DNA from: Tenacibaculum sp. 190524A02b
GTDB taxonomy: Bacteria > Bacteroidota > Bacteroidia > Flavobacteriales > Flavobacteriaceae
DNA: 64,000 bases
Reading direction: 5' to 3'
NCBI RefSeq assembly: GCF_964036645.1
Contig: NZ_OZ038525.1
Span: 4,654,001 to 4,718,000, forward strand
The stretch's first letter is position 1, and each line of letters opens with the position of its first letter. The notes under the pieces were generated by a model. That model saw only the letters and a list, made by a program, of their open reading frames with translations, had not been told where the DNA came from and did not search any database. The position numbers and the translations under genes are program-made. Shown piece by piece: positions 1 to 9,516 of the stretch.

Positions 1-425
1 TTTAGTATCTCATTTTGAGTATCTATAATGATTGTTTTAAAAAAAAGAGAATCAATTTTTTTAAACTTTTTTTGATCGCTAGTTGAAAAATCTAAAGAAG
101 TGACTTCTTCAGGTAGTTTATTTTTATATAAAGTCTGCTTATTAGAATCTTTAGAAACGGTTATGAATTGATTCCATACTTTATTTTTTAAAGATATTTT
201 TGAGTTAGCTATACTATCGGATTCTACTATTGCGAAAAAATTACTTTTTGATAAGTCAGAAAAATATAAATCTATAGCTTTATTTAAACTGTATTGTACT
301 TCATTAATAACCCTTTGTTTATTTAGTTCATAGTTTTTGTAATTCCAATAAAATTGAACAGCAATAGTAGTAATAATTGTTATACTTATAAAGTAGAGGA
401 TCCAGTTGTGTTTTTTAATACTCAT
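1..425 (-). CDS. Sensor histidine kinase, N-terminal part (partial)
   Basis: This reading frame is open from an ATG at 425 to the window edge, giving about 141 residues. A single membrane segment lies at about residues 8-26 and is followed by an aromatic/Asn-rich linker (WNYKNYELN) and a charged extracytoplasmic region. In Flavobacteriaceae this N-terminal layout is typical of two-component sensor kinases. The kinase core would lie outside the window, so the assignment is inference from architecture only; another membrane-anchored protein is possible. It is divergent from the GLPGLI gene, and three phased GTTAAC repeats sit between them. Confidence 0.5.
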   Translation of the reverse strand, partial: MSIKKHNWILYFISITIITTIAVQFYWNYKNYELNKQRVINEVQYSLNKAIDLYFSDLSKSNFFAIVESDSIANSKISLKNKVWNQFITVSKDSNKQTLYKNKLPEEVTSLDFSTSDQKKFKKIDSLFFKTIIIDTQNEIL

Positions 426-462
426 AATACAAAGGTACGTAGGTAAAGTTAATAAAAAGAGT

Positions 463-490
463 GTGTTAACACTAGTTAACACTAGTTAAC
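463..490. repeat. Three GTTAAC repeats with 10-bp period
   Basis: The palindrome GTTAAC occurs at 465, 475 and 485, separated each time by ACTA. The unit is therefore an exact 10-bp direct repeat, about one helical turn. It lies in the divergent intergenic region between the sensor-kinase-like gene and the GLPGLI gene. A phased array of this kind suits a regulator operator, but no regulator is identified. Confidence 0.55.
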
Positions 491-549
491 TCAAAAAGAT
501 ATTAATCAGTTTCATCTTTGTGAAATCAAATTTTAAAAAATGATAAATT

Positions 550-1392
550 ATGGTAAGAATTATAATGTTAATAATAATTATGTGTGCTACACTACCTATT
601 TTTTCTCAGAAAATTCAAGGAAAAGCAATTTATAAAACACATAGAAAAATAGATGTAAAGCTGGATAGTAAAAAAGTAGGGGGGAATTCAGATATTCAAA
701 AAGCGATTAATGAACAATTAAAAAAACAATTTCAAAAAACATATGTATTAAGTTTTACCTCACAAGAATCTACGTATAAACAAAAAGAAAAACTTTCAAA
801 ACCTGAATTCTCTACTGGAGGTGTACAAATTGAAATTGTAGGGAATGGAAGTGTTAATGATGTTTTATATAAAAATTTAAGCGAAAATAGATATTTAAAC
901 AAAACGGAAATTAGTGGTAAATTATTTTTAATAAATGATAAGTTTCTAGATTTGAAGTGGGAAATGACAGGAGAAACCAAAACCATAGGGAAATATACAT
1001 GCTATAAGGCTGTAAGAGAACAACAAATAGAAAGTGTTAGTTTTACAAGTTCAGAGGAAGGAAAGGACAAAAAAGAAAGAAAAAAAGAAATAGAAGAAAC
1101 AATTGCATGGTATACTCCAGAGATTCCTATAAGTAATGGACCAGGGATGCATGGAGGTTTACCTGGATTAATATTAGAGATTCAAGAAGGGAAACAAACT
1201 ATTGTGTGTTCAGAAATAGTAATTAATCCATCAAAAAAAATAGAAATAAAAGAACCTACCAAAGGTAAAAAAGTTACTCAAGAAAAGTTTGATAAAATAA
1301 TGAGAGAAAAAAATGAGGAAATGATGGAGCGTTTTAAAAATAGACGTAAAAGTAAAGATGGTAGCTCTTTTAGTATAGAAATTCAAGGGTAG
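550..1392 (+). CDS. GLPGLI family protein
   Basis: A 280-residue exported protein with a signal peptide at residues 1-20 (cleavage after IFSQ). It carries the family-defining GLPGLI hexapeptide at residues 203-208, within GGLPGLILEIQEG. The family is confined to Bacteroidota, has no established biochemical function, and is often encoded beside a TonB-dependent-type outer-membrane protein, as here: the next gene begins 58 bp downstream on the same strand. The C-terminus is Lys/Glu-rich. The two genes are probably co-transcribed from the region at about 490-530, where CATCTTTG is a near match to the TAnnTTTG -7 element. Confidence 0.9.
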   Translation: MVRIIMLIIIMCATLPIFSQKIQGKAIYKTHRKIDVKLDSKKVGGNSDIQKAINEQLKKQFQKTYVLSFTSQESTYKQKEKLSKPEFSTGGVQIEIVGNGSVNDVLYKNLSENRYLNKTEISGKLFLINDKFLDLKWEMTGETKTIGKYTCYKAVREQQIESVSFTSSEEGKDKKERKKEIEETIAWYTPEIPISNGPGMHGGLPGLILEIQEGKQTIVCSEIVINPSKKIEIKEPTKGKKVTQEKFDKIMREKNEEMMERFKNRRKSKDGSSFSIEIQG

Positions 1393-1450
1393 AAGATAGT
1401 CGTGAAGATGGCCAATTTTAGTATTTCCTAAACAATCAAAATAAAAAATA

Positions 1451-4183
1451 ATGATCAGAATAATAATAGTCATTTTCATGACTACATGGACTTCCATTGC
1501 GCAAATTAAAGTGACTGGAGTGGTAAAAGATAGTATAGGAACTCCACTTGAAATGGCAAATGTGATAGCAATTAATAAAAAAACTAAAAAGCTAGACTCT
1601 TATGGTTTTACTGATGCTAAAGGGAATTACTTGTTGAGTTTAAAAAAGAATTCCAGTTATACTATTAAAATAAGTTATATAGGTAAAAAGCCTTCTGAAA
1701 ATTTATTAAACACAAAGGAAACGGCTATTAATAAAGATTTTGTGCTATTGGATGATGCTACTTTAGATGAGGTAAATATATCTTATAAAATGCCTGTAAC
1801 TATTAAAGGAGATACTATTGTTTACAACGCCGACAGCTTTACCACAGGTACCGAGAGGAAACTAGGAGATGTTTTAAAAAAATTACCAGGAGTAAATGTA
1901 AATGAAGATGGAGAGATAGAGGTAGAAGGGAAAAAAGTGAAAAAAGTTATGGTAGAAGGGAAAAACTTTTTTGAAGGAGATAGTAAATTAGCAACTAAAA
2001 ATATACCTGCTGATGCAGTTGATAAAATAGAGGTGTTAAAAAATCATAGTGAAGTAAATCAGTTAAGTAGTGTAACAGATAATGAGGATAATGTAGTTAT
2101 CAACTTAAAACTAAAAGAAGGTAAAAAGAATTTTTGGTTTGGAGAGGTAGAAGGAGGTTCAGGTATAGGTATGTTAGAGGAAAGGTATACTTTCAATCCT
2201 AAGTTGTTTTATTATAGCCCAAAATATAGTTTAAATATTATAACGGATATTAATAATGTAGGGAAAGCTCCATTTACTATACGAGATTATATTAAATTTT
2301 CAGGTGGGTTTGAGAGTTTAATGAGTGGTTCAGGAACTAGTTTTAATCTTGATGAGGATTTATCTTTATTAACATTGCAAAACGATCGTATTAAGGCAAT
2401 GAAAGCTAAGTTTGGAGCTGTTAACTTTAGTTATTCGCCTAAAAAAGAATGGGATATTAATGGATTTGCTATTTATTCAGGAAATGAAACTAATGCAGAA
2501 CAATTATCAAATAGTATCTATACAAATACTACTAATAGTACCCAATCTAATAGTCTTATCATAAAAGAAGAGAGTGTTTCTAACCTTGTTTATCAGGAGA
2601 ATAATTTAGGGTTGTTTAAAATCGGAGCTACCTATAAACCTAATTCAGAGAATCAACTTAACTATGATGTATTTACTAAAGTTTCTGGTTTAAAAAAAGT
2701 AGAGTCAACTATTTCAAGCAGAAGCTATTTTAATAATCAAACAGAAAGAGTTCCGGTTAATCAAATTTTAAAGCAATCTCCTTTTTCGTTGTCTCAAAAT
2801 TTGAATTATTATTATACATTAAATGAAAAGAATATTTTTTCATTTGAAGCTCAGCATTTATGGAAAAAGAAAGATCCTTTCTATAATGCTGAATTAGAAC
2901 AGTTATCATTTGCAAATTTAATTGGAGTCTCTACTGTTAATAATATATTTAATGTTGGACAGAGTAAATTAGTAACAACAAACAGGTTAGAGAATAAGTT
3001 GGATTATTATAGAGTAATAAATGATAGAAATAGTTTAAATGTAACTATTGGAGGGATTTTAAATAATCAGCAGTTTAACTCAACTATTTTTGAAATTTTA
3101 AATGGGAATAAGAAAGCTGTGAAAAATGAAAACTCTAATAATGATGTAGATTTTTCCTTTAGAGATATATACATAGGTTTAAATTATCGATTTATAACAG
3201 GAGTATTTACTTTTAATCAAGGGTTTACCTTTCACAAATATTTATCAAGAAATATACAATCAGGATTAGTTACAGAACAAGTTTTTACACAAGCTTTACC
3301 AGATGCATCTATAAAATTAAAGCTGAAAAACTCAGAAACACTTCGATTGCGTTATAATATGCAAACAGATTTTTCAGATGTAGAAAAGTTAGCTGAAAAT
3401 TATGTGCTTAATAATTACAGTAGTTTGTATGCTGGTAATAGGAATTTAGAGAATACACTATCACACAATCTAAATTTAAGTTACCAGAATTTTAATAGGT
3501 TTAATTATACCAATATTTTTGGAAGCATTAATTATAATAAAAAAATAAATAGTATTACATCTAATACTAAATTTTTAGGAGTTAATATAATAAGTAGTTC
3601 AGTGAACTCTATGTTTCCTGATGAAACAGTTTCTGCAAATATTAACTTTCAAAAAGACTATAGAAAGTTTAAAATATCCTTAGGAGGAGATGTCAATTAT
3701 TCTAAATTGAATAGTTTAGTAAGGGATATCTTTACTGATAGGTTGTTAAATCGGTTGACAAAGTCGTTTACACAGTTTTATAAAACAAAGTTTAGTACAA
3801 ATTTGAAAGATGCTCCAAACTTTGATATAGCTTATAATGTTGCAATAAATAAAACAAATATAAACGGAATTAAAAATACGTATACAACCCATAGTCCATA
3901 TATAAATTTTGAAGCTTTCTTTTTTAAATCTTTTTCTTTTTCTACTAAATATACATACAATCATGTTTTAAATAATTCAAGGGCTATAGATAGTTATGGG
4001 TTTTTAAAAGCTGATTTAATATATAGGAAAAAGAATAGTAAATGGGAATATAAGTTGACAGGAACTAATTTATTGGATACCAAAAGTCTTAATAGAAATT
4101 TCAGTAATGATTTATTAATAACTAACAGCAGTTATTTAGTTCAACCAAGAATTGTTACACTAAATGTAAAGTATAGTTTATAA
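1451..4183 (+). CDS. Outer-membrane beta-barrel protein with CarboxypepD_reg-like domain (TonB-receptor type)
   Basis: A 910-residue protein with a signal peptide at residues 1-18 (ending SIAQ). A carboxypeptidase-regulatory-like Ig-fold domain spans about 20-100, with typical strings GVVKDSIGTPLEMANV and GFTDAKGNYLLSL. A plug-like domain spans about 118-225 (GDVLKKLPGVNVNEDGEIEVEGK), followed by a long C-terminal barrel of alternating aromatic/polar strands ending in VTLNVKYSL. Proteins of this type are outer-membrane receptors or transporters. The substrate cannot be told from sequence. The GLPGLI neighbour upstream is the usual partner. No SusD-like gene is adjacent. Confidence 0.85.
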   Translation: MIRIIIVIFMTTWTSIAQIKVTGVVKDSIGTPLEMANVIAINKKTKKLDSYGFTDAKGNYLLSLKKNSSYTIKISYIGKKPSENLLNTKETAINKDFVLLDDATLDEVNISYKMPVTIKGDTIVYNADSFTTGTERKLGDVLKKLPGVNVNEDGEIEVEGKKVKKVMVEGKNFFEGDSKLATKNIPADAVDKIEVLKNHSEVNQLSSVTDNEDNVVINLKLKEGKKNFWFGEVEGGSGIGMLEERYTFNPKLFYYSPKYSLNIITDINNVGKAPFTIRDYIKFSGGFESLMSGSGTSFNLDEDLSLLTLQNDRIKAMKAKFGAVNFSYSPKKEWDINGFAIYSGNETNAEQLSNSIYTNTTNSTQSNSLIIKEESVSNLVYQENNLGLFKIGATYKPNSENQLNYDVFTKVSGLKKVESTISSRSYFNNQTERVPVNQILKQSPFSLSQNLNYYYTLNEKNIFSFEAQHLWKKKDPFYNAELEQLSFANLIGVSTVNNIFNVGQSKLVTTNRLENKLDYYRVINDRNSLNVTIGGILNNQQFNSTIFEILNGNKKAVKNENSNNDVDFSFRDIYIGLNYRFITGVFTFNQGFTFHKYLSRNIQSGLVTEQVFTQALPDASIKLKLKNSETLRLRYNMQTDFSDVEKLAENYVLNNYSSLYAGNRNLENTLSHNLNLSYQNFNRFNYTNIFGSINYNKKINSITSNTKFLGVNIISSSVNSMFPDETVSANINFQKDYRKFKISLGGDVNYSKLNSLVRDIFTDRLLNRLTKSFTQFYKTKFSTNLKDAPNFDIAYNVAINKTNINGIKNTYTTHSPYINFEAFFFKSFSFSTKYTYNHVLNNSRAIDSYGFLKADLIYRKKNSKWEYKLTGTNLLDTKSLNRNFSNDLLITNSSYLVQPRIVTLNVKYSL

Positions 4184-4193
4184 CCTCTTTTTT

Positions 4194-4230
4194 AAAAAAA
4201 AGGCTAGGTAATTTTTTACCTAGCCTTTTA
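4194..4230. terminator. Bidirectional intrinsic terminator
   Basis: A hairpin with stem AAAAGGCTAGGTAA / TTACCTAGCCTTTT has A and T tracts on both sides. It lies between the converging receptor gene (ends 4183) and metalloprotease gene (ends 4252), so it can serve both. Confidence 0.85.
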
Positions 4231-4251
4231 ATTATAGTTTAAGTATTTTAT

Positions 4252-7200
4252 TTAATTAATAAGTAATTTTTTAATGGCATTATTACCATTGTTTTCAACT
4301 TGAATTAAATAAACTCCAGACTGTACATTTTCAAAAGTAACTTTTTCATTAAAAATAGCAGGTGCACTAGTGTTTTTAGGTTTGATTTCAATTAAGTTAA
4401 CAAACTTTTTAGTATCAATAACTCTTCCTCTAAGATCTAATAATTTAACAGTTACTTTGTTTGGATTATAAGTTTCAAAAGCCAATTTAAAAGAACCATT
4501 AGTTGGGTTAGGGTATAGTTTAAACTCGTTCAAAGATATATTATTGGAAGAAGCTGTTTCGTCTTCAACAATAATAGTATAATCTTCAACTTCTCCATCA
4601 AAACCTTGTTCACAAGAACCTGGATCACCATCGTCTGCATATTTAGTAGAAACTCTTAAAACTGTTGACCCAAATTCTGCATCATTAGGAATCATAATGT
4701 TAAGAGGACTTAAAGATGTTTGTCCATCAGCACTACCTGTAACTGTACCTAAATCATAAATTTCTTTTGTGTCAAACTGACAATCTTGATTCCAATCAAT
4801 CCAAGCGATACTTTTAGTTGTATATTGAGTTGTGGCAGAATCATCAGTATTAGTATTTACTGTTAATTGATGTGTTTGTCCTCTCTTTACAGTGGTATTA
4901 ATAGATTTAAAATCTTCATATCCTTTACTCTTAGTAAGTGTTTTGTTTTCGAAAGTATTGAACTTAACAAAAGTTGTACTTGTATTATATGAAAGGTTAC
5001 CTGAAGAACTACAAACTGTACTTTTAATATTTAATTTAACCTCAGCTGTTTTACTTATTGAGGCAGATTGAGCAGATAATGTGATAATATGATCACCATC
5101 TGCAACATTTTGTATGTTTTCTATGTTCAATGTAACTGTTCCGTCAGTGCTAAGTGAACTAGGAATTACACTTGTAGTAGAGCCTGTAGGGCTTTTTGTT
5201 ACTGTGAAGTTTACTGTTTCGTTAAAACCATTAGATACAGTATAACTAAACTCAAAAGTTAATTCATTGGTAATTGATTTACATACAGAAGCATCACCAG
5301 TAATGTTTGAAATAGCAAAATCAGGTGTAGAACTAATTTTAAATTGAGAGGTAATATTGTAAAAAACATTATCAGCAGCTTCAATCAAAAGAATAGCATT
5401 TTCAGTATCAGGAATATTAGCAGGTAAAGTAATATTTTGACTACCATCATTAGGTGTGTTTGCTAAAAGCATAGTAAATGTAGTACCACCATCAGTAGAT
5501 AGTTTAATGTTAACTTTTTGACAATTAATAGGTGAGCTGTTAGTTTGTCCAACGACCCAAGTAATATTTCTACTAGTATTTTGAGCCCAAGTAGCTTGGT
5601 TGTTTATAGTGAAAGCAGGTGCGTCAATTACAGAAACTCTGATGTCATCTCTTGCACTTGCTCCACCACCAGCTTTATTATCTCTAACAGTAAAAGCAAA
5701 GTTCATTTCTCTGGCTACAGAAGGTAAAACTTCCCATTGTGTAGCTGTGTTTCCAGAAAGTATTGTATTGAAAGCAGGAAAGTATCTGTCTGGAGTAGTT
5801 TTAGAAGATAAAGATCTAAATAAAGGTCCACCAGTATTTGTAGCTACTGGAGGCATAACAGCTATTTCAGTATCAATTTGTTCCCAATTATAAGTTAAAC
5901 TTGAGGTTCCATCTGCATCAGTTGCTTGTCCTTTTAAAACAAAAGGTGTTGATTTAGGAATACTAACATCAGATCCTGCATTAGCTGTAGGAGCATTGTT
6001 ATTTGTATCAGTTTGAACGGCACATGTAGCAGTTGTTTGTGTTAAATTCCACATTTGATTTATACTAACCGCATGAAAATGATCATCACTATTGTTTTGT
6101 ACATTTGGCGAACAAATTCCAGCATAAGCCATAATGGTAGAACCACTACCAGGTTCAACAGCAGTAGATCCTGTTCTATTACCGTTACAAGAGTTGTTAA
6201 ATGTATGAGTAGCACCAAATTGGTGTCCAATTTCATGAGCTACATAATCAATGTCAAAGGGATCATTAATAGGTTGTCCTCTACCAGTAATACCTCTTGC
6301 TTTTTGTCCTTCAGTACATACAACACCTAAGCCAGCAAGTCCACCACCACCAGTACTAAAAGTATGACCAATATCGTAATCATTAGAACCAATGAGGTTG
6401 TCACATACAGTTTGGCTCTCATTGATTAGAGATCCTGCGCTGTTATTTGAAAGGTTATCAGTTTCAGGGTCTAAAAAGATAAGTTTGTCATTATCATTTA
6501 CTAAAATCATTCTAACAGCTAAATCCCTTTCATATACAGCATTGACACGTGTCATTGTTGTATTCATAGCCGATAATACGGCAGCTTTTTTATCTTGGTC
6601 ACTGGCTGTATCAGGTATATTTTGTCTACTAATATGAAATTTTGAATATTCACCTGTAGCAGCAATAGCAATTCTGTAAGTTCTTAATTTTCCATCATTC
6701 GCATTTCGGTTGTACTGGTTGATAGATTTGTTAGCTATAATTTTCTCTTTTGCTTCATTAACTTTACATTCAAAATCACTTTTATCATAATTATAATCTT
6801 CTCTATTATATGAAATGTAGTATTGTTTATCTTTAGTTTTAGGATCTATATATAGAGAGTTATGATTAGCCGAAGTAATAATAACATGAACTCCATCAAT
6901 ACCAATACTTATCTTGGCGGTAGCAGTAGGGTCATCAATACCATAAGCAGTATAAGACTTTATAGTAGGGAATTTTTTAGCTAATTTTGGAGCTAAAATA
7001 GAGGTTTCTTCAATGTAGAATTTAGAAAATTTACCAATTGTGTTTGGTAAGTCAACTATAGTTTTTGATGTAGAAGGTTTAGAAGAAAGATAGGCACTGA
7101 ATTCATTAAGATTTAATGAAAATAAATGATGTTTTTTAGGGGTGTGCTTTCTTTCATAATTAATCGTTTTGTTATTAACACTATTAGTTTCTATTTTTTT

Positions 7201-7266
7201 CCAGTAATTTTGTGCATTGGAAATAGTTGCAAGTGTTAATAGCAACAGAAGGGTGATTTTTCTCAT
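4252..7266 (-). CDS. Secreted reprolysin-type (M12B-like) zinc metalloprotease with T9SS sorting domain
   Basis: A 1004-residue multidomain exoenzyme with a signal peptide at residues 1-19 and a propeptide-like region to about 190. The metzincin catalytic domain carries HEIGHQFGATH at 344-354 (three zinc-binding His plus the catalytic Glu) and the Met-turn IMAYAG near 378-383. It is followed by Ig/PKD-like modules (about 420-750), a GEVED-type domain ending in DGEVEDYTI (near 900) and a C-terminal type IX secretion sorting domain from about 915 (LYPNPTNGSF, ending in KKLLIN). Predicted to be exported by Sec, moved across the outer membrane by T9SS, and to degrade extracellular proteins. The substrate is unknown. 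It is a single-gene unit. Confidence 0.92.
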   Translation of the reverse strand: MRKITLLLLLTLATISNAQNYWKKIETNSVNNKTINYERKHTPKKHHLFSLNLNEFSAYLSSKPSTSKTIVDLPNTIGKFSKFYIEETSILAPKLAKKFPTIKSYTAYGIDDPTATAKISIGIDGVHVIITSANHNSLYIDPKTKDKQYYISYNREDYNYDKSDFECKVNEAKEKIIANKSINQYNRNANDGKLRTYRIAIAATGEYSKFHISRQNIPDTASDQDKKAAVLSAMNTTMTRVNAVYERDLAVRMILVNDNDKLIFLDPETDNLSNNSAGSLINESQTVCDNLIGSNDYDIGHTFSTGGGGLAGLGVVCTEGQKARGITGRGQPINDPFDIDYVAHEIGHQFGATHTFNNSCNGNRTGSTAVEPGSGSTIMAYAGICSPNVQNNSDDHFHAVSINQMWNLTQTTATCAVQTDTNNNAPTANAGSDVSIPKSTPFVLKGQATDADGTSSLTYNWEQIDTEIAVMPPVATNTGGPLFRSLSSKTTPDRYFPAFNTILSGNTATQWEVLPSVAREMNFAFTVRDNKAGGGASARDDIRVSVIDAPAFTINNQATWAQNTSRNITWVVGQTNSSPINCQKVNIKLSTDGGTTFTMLLANTPNDGSQNITLPANIPDTENAILLIEAADNVFYNITSQFKISSTPDFAISNITGDASVCKSITNELTFEFSYTVSNGFNETVNFTVTKSPTGSTTSVIPSSLSTDGTVTLNIENIQNVADGDHIITLSAQSASISKTAEVKLNIKSTVCSSSGNLSYNTSTTFVKFNTFENKTLTKSKGYEDFKSINTTVKRGQTHQLTVNTNTDDSATTQYTTKSIAWIDWNQDCQFDTKEIYDLGTVTGSADGQTSLSPLNIMIPNDAEFGSTVLRVSTKYADDGDPGSCEQGFDGEVEDYTIIVEDETASSNNISLNEFKLYPNPTNGSFKLAFETYNPNKVTVKLLDLRGRVIDTKKFVNLIEIKPKNTSAPAIFNEKVTFENVQSGVYLIQVENNGNNAIKKLLIN

Positions 7267-7333
7267 TTGTAATTATTTAGTTTCTAATAAAAAATGAATC
7301 TCTAATAGAAGTAGGGGTTTACGAGTTAAAGGT

Positions 7334-8032
7334 ATGAATAAAAAAGTACATGTAAAAGATTTACATATAAAAGATTATAAGGATACATGGGATTTGCAGA
7401 CCTCATTGTTAGATGAAATTGTTAGTTTGAAAAGGCAAAGAAGGAATGGTAATGAAGCTATAATTACTCCAAATCATTTTTTATTTGTGGAGCATCCTCA
7501 TGTTTATACATTAGGAAAGTCAGGAGATTTAAGTAACCTACTGCTTAATGAAGAACAATTAAAAGCAAAAAAAGCTACTTTTTACAAAATTAATAGAGGA
7601 GGAGATATTACTTATCATGGGCCAGGGCAAATAGTTGGCTACCCAATTTTAGATTTGGAAAATTTCTTTACTGATATTCATAAGTATTTAAGGTTATTAG
7701 AGGAAGCAATTATTTTAACCATTGAAGAGTATGGTATTAAAGGTGAAAGAAGTGAAGGTGAAACTGGAGTCTGGTTAGATGTAGGGACTCCTTTTGCTAG
7801 AAAAATTTGTGCAATGGGTATCAGAGCAAGTAGATGGGTTACTATGCATGGGTTTGCTTTAAATGTAAATGCTAATTTAGGATATTTTGATAATATTATA
7901 CCTTGTGGAATTAGGGGTAAAGCTGTAACTTCAATGGAAGCGGAATTGGGTAAGAAAGTACCAGAAGAAGAAGTCAAGCAAAAAATCTTAAAACATTTTA
8001 AGGAGTTGTTCGAGGTTGAAGAATTTATATAA
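7334..8032 (+). CDS. lipB: Octanoyl-[acyl-carrier-protein]:protein N-octanoyltransferase
   Basis: A 232-residue enzyme that moves octanoate from acyl carrier protein to lipoyl domains of 2-oxoacid dehydrogenases and the glycine cleavage H protein. The LipB signature RGGDITYHGPGQ is at residues 88-99. The catalytic lysine is in ARKICAMG (Lys157) and the catalytic cysteine in IIPCGI (Cys191). Length is normal. The next step, lipoyl synthase, is encoded elsewhere in the window at 33344-34213. It is divergent from the metalloprotease gene and followed by a strong terminator. Confidence 0.96.
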   Translation: MNKKVHVKDLHIKDYKDTWDLQTSLLDEIVSLKRQRRNGNEAIITPNHFLFVEHPHVYTLGKSGDLSNLLLNEEQLKAKKATFYKINRGGDITYHGPGQIVGYPILDLENFFTDIHKYLRLLEEAIILTIEEYGIKGERSEGETGVWLDVGTPFARKICAMGIRASRWVTMHGFALNVNANLGYFDNIIPCGIRGKAVTSMEAELGKKVPEEEVKQKILKHFKELFEVEEFI

Positions 8033-8034
8033 AT

Positions 8035-8067
8035 AAAAAAGAGCTGTATTTTACAGCTCTTTTTTAT
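8035..8067 (+). terminator. Intrinsic terminator of lipB
   Basis: The stem GAGCTGTA / TACAGCTC, with flanking A and T tracts, immediately follows the lipB stop codon. It is near-symmetric, so it may also serve the converging YceI gene. Confidence 0.85.
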
Positions 8068-8086
8068 TTATATAATAAAGTATGTT

Positions 8087-8728
8087 TTACTTTATAGCTT
8101 TGATATCAAAAGAAAACTCAATTAAATCATTAATGAATTTATCTTTTAAGTTGTCAAAAAACTTTTTAGATTTATATTGAATACCAAATTCAGTACGGTC
8201 AATACTAAAATCACTTTTAAAGCTTAAAGAACCATCTTTTTCTGAGATAGTAGCAGGAATTGTTATACTTTTAGTAACGTCTTTGATTGTTAGATTACCA
8301 GTAATGTTAACTTTACCATCTTTTACTTCAGAACTGGTAACTTCAAATTTTGCAGTTGGATATTTTTCAACGTCAAAGAAATCTGGAGCTTTTAAGTGTC
8401 CTTCTAAGTCTTCTTTACCTTTACCAGCTTCTAAATCAGTACATACTATAGAAGACATGTTTACTAAAAATCTACCCGCTTTTACATTTCCATTTTCTAT
8501 ATCTAAAAGCCCTTTTTCTAAAGAAATTGTTCCTGTATGCGATCCAGTAGGCTTAGTTCCTTTCCAAGTTAAAGTAGATTCAGTTATGTTAGCCTTATAT
8601 GAGTTGATTACATTTTCAACTTTTTTAACTTCCTTTACTTCTTCTTTTGCCTCTACCTTTTTTTTGTCTGTTTTACAAGAAACAACACCTAAAGCAACAA
8701 AAGCAATAGCTAAAATTGATTTTTTCAT
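8087..8728 (-). CDS. YceI family lipoprotein
   Basis: A 213-residue protein with a lipoprotein signal (lipobox GVVSC, Cys at 18), a Lys/Glu-rich linker at about 20-40, and a YceI-like lipocalin-type beta-barrel over about 45-212. Typical strings are STLTWKGTKPTGSHTGTISL, LKAPDFFDVEKYPTAKFEV and GNLTIKDVTKSI. YceI proteins bind polyisoprenoid-like lipids; the role in Flavobacteria is unknown. Predicted to be membrane-anchored in the periplasm. Transcribed alone, convergent with lipB. Confidence 0.93.
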   Translation of the reverse strand: MKKSILAIAFVALGVVSCKTDKKKVEAKEEVKEVKKVENVINSYKANITESTLTWKGTKPTGSHTGTISLEKGLLDIENGNVKAGRFLVNMSSIVCTDLEAGKGKEDLEGHLKAPDFFDVEKYPTAKFEVTSSEVKDGKVNITGNLTIKDVTKSITIPATISEKDGSLSFKSDFSIDRTEFGIQYKSKKFFDNLKDKFINDLIEFSFDIKAIK

Positions 8729-8799
8729 GATATTTGATTTTTAATAATTGATTACTATAATTTAGAACAAATGTAAATAAAAAATATTTTCCTTGGAGA

Positions 8800-9516
8800 T
8801 TATTTTTTGTTTAATAATTGGTTAATTACATAAGAAGAAGCCTGTAACCCAAACGCAGCTGGCATATAACTTATTGTTCCATAGTACGATTTTTTATAAT
8901 TAGCCCCGTCTGTAAGCTTTAAACTCTCAGGAATTTGAACTTCTTCAGAATAAACCGCTCTAATACCTTTGTTAATATTATGTTGCTTTAGTCGTTTTCT
9001 TAAAAGCCTGGCCATAGTACAGTTCTTGGTTTTAGCAATATCTTTTACTTTGATTTTAGAAGCATCAAGTTTTCCACCAGCTCCCATTGAGCTTATAAGT
9101 TTGACTTTTTTCCTTCTAGCAGCGATCATCAAGTTTAATTTAGGGGTAATGCTATCAATACAGTCCATTGCATAGTCAAAAGAAGGATCCATGATTTCAA
9201 AGGCTCTTTCAGGGGTTAAAAATTCTTCAATTACTGTGAGTTTAATATCAGGATTTATGTCTTTTAATCGTTTAGCAACGGATTGAGCTTTAGAGGTTCC
9301 AATAGTGCTTTGTAGTGCTGGTAATTGTCTGTTAATATTGGTTTCATCAAAAACATCTCCATCAACTATAGTTATTTTATTAACACCTGCTCTGGCTATA
9401 AATTCAGCTGCAAATGATCCAACTCCTCCTAAGCCAACTATTAAAATATTAGCATTTTTTAATTTTTCTATTCCATCTTTTTGCACTAATAATTCAGTAC
9501 GTTCTAACCAACTCAT
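8800..9516 (-). CDS. tcdA: tRNA threonylcarbamoyladenosine dehydratase (ThiF/E1-like)
   Basis: A 238-residue E1-like ATP-dependent enzyme. The Rossmann glycine motif GLGGVGS is at residues 28-34, followed by the adenylation signature DGDVFDETNINRQ. The family converts t6A37 of tRNA to cyclic ct6A. Sequence such as SYMPAAFGLQASSYVINQLL at the C-terminus is typical of TcdA/YgdL. It overlaps the upstream tatD gene by four bases (ATGA), and is last in the rsgA-dtd-tatD-tcdA run, three of whose members act on tRNA or ribosomes. Confidence 0.9.
   Translation of the reverse strand: MSWLERTELLVQKDGIEKLKNANILIVGLGGVGSFAAEFIARAGVNKITIVDGDVFDETNINRQLPALQSTIGTSKAQSVAKRLKDINPDIKLTVIEEFLTPERAFEIMDPSFDYAMDCIDSITPKLNLMIAARRKKVKLISSMGAGGKLDASKIKVKDIAKTKNCTMARLLRKRLKQHNINKGIRAVYSEEVQIPESLKLTDGANYKKSYYGTISYMPAAFGLQASSYVINQLLNKK

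Noticed and set aside
463..490. Repeats considered as a CRISPR remnant.
   Set aside because: Unit is only 10 bp with a constant 4-bp spacer; no cas genes.
5545..6637. Several open frames on the + strand inside the metalloprotease gene (5545, 5600, 6055, 6392).
   Set aside because: They are shadow frames of the long, motif-complete protease on the opposite strand and show no recognisable domain or promoter.
8283..8744. 153-codon frame on the + strand opposite the YceI gene.
   Set aside because: It mirrors the YceI coding strand; YceI has a signal peptide, complete fold and normal length.
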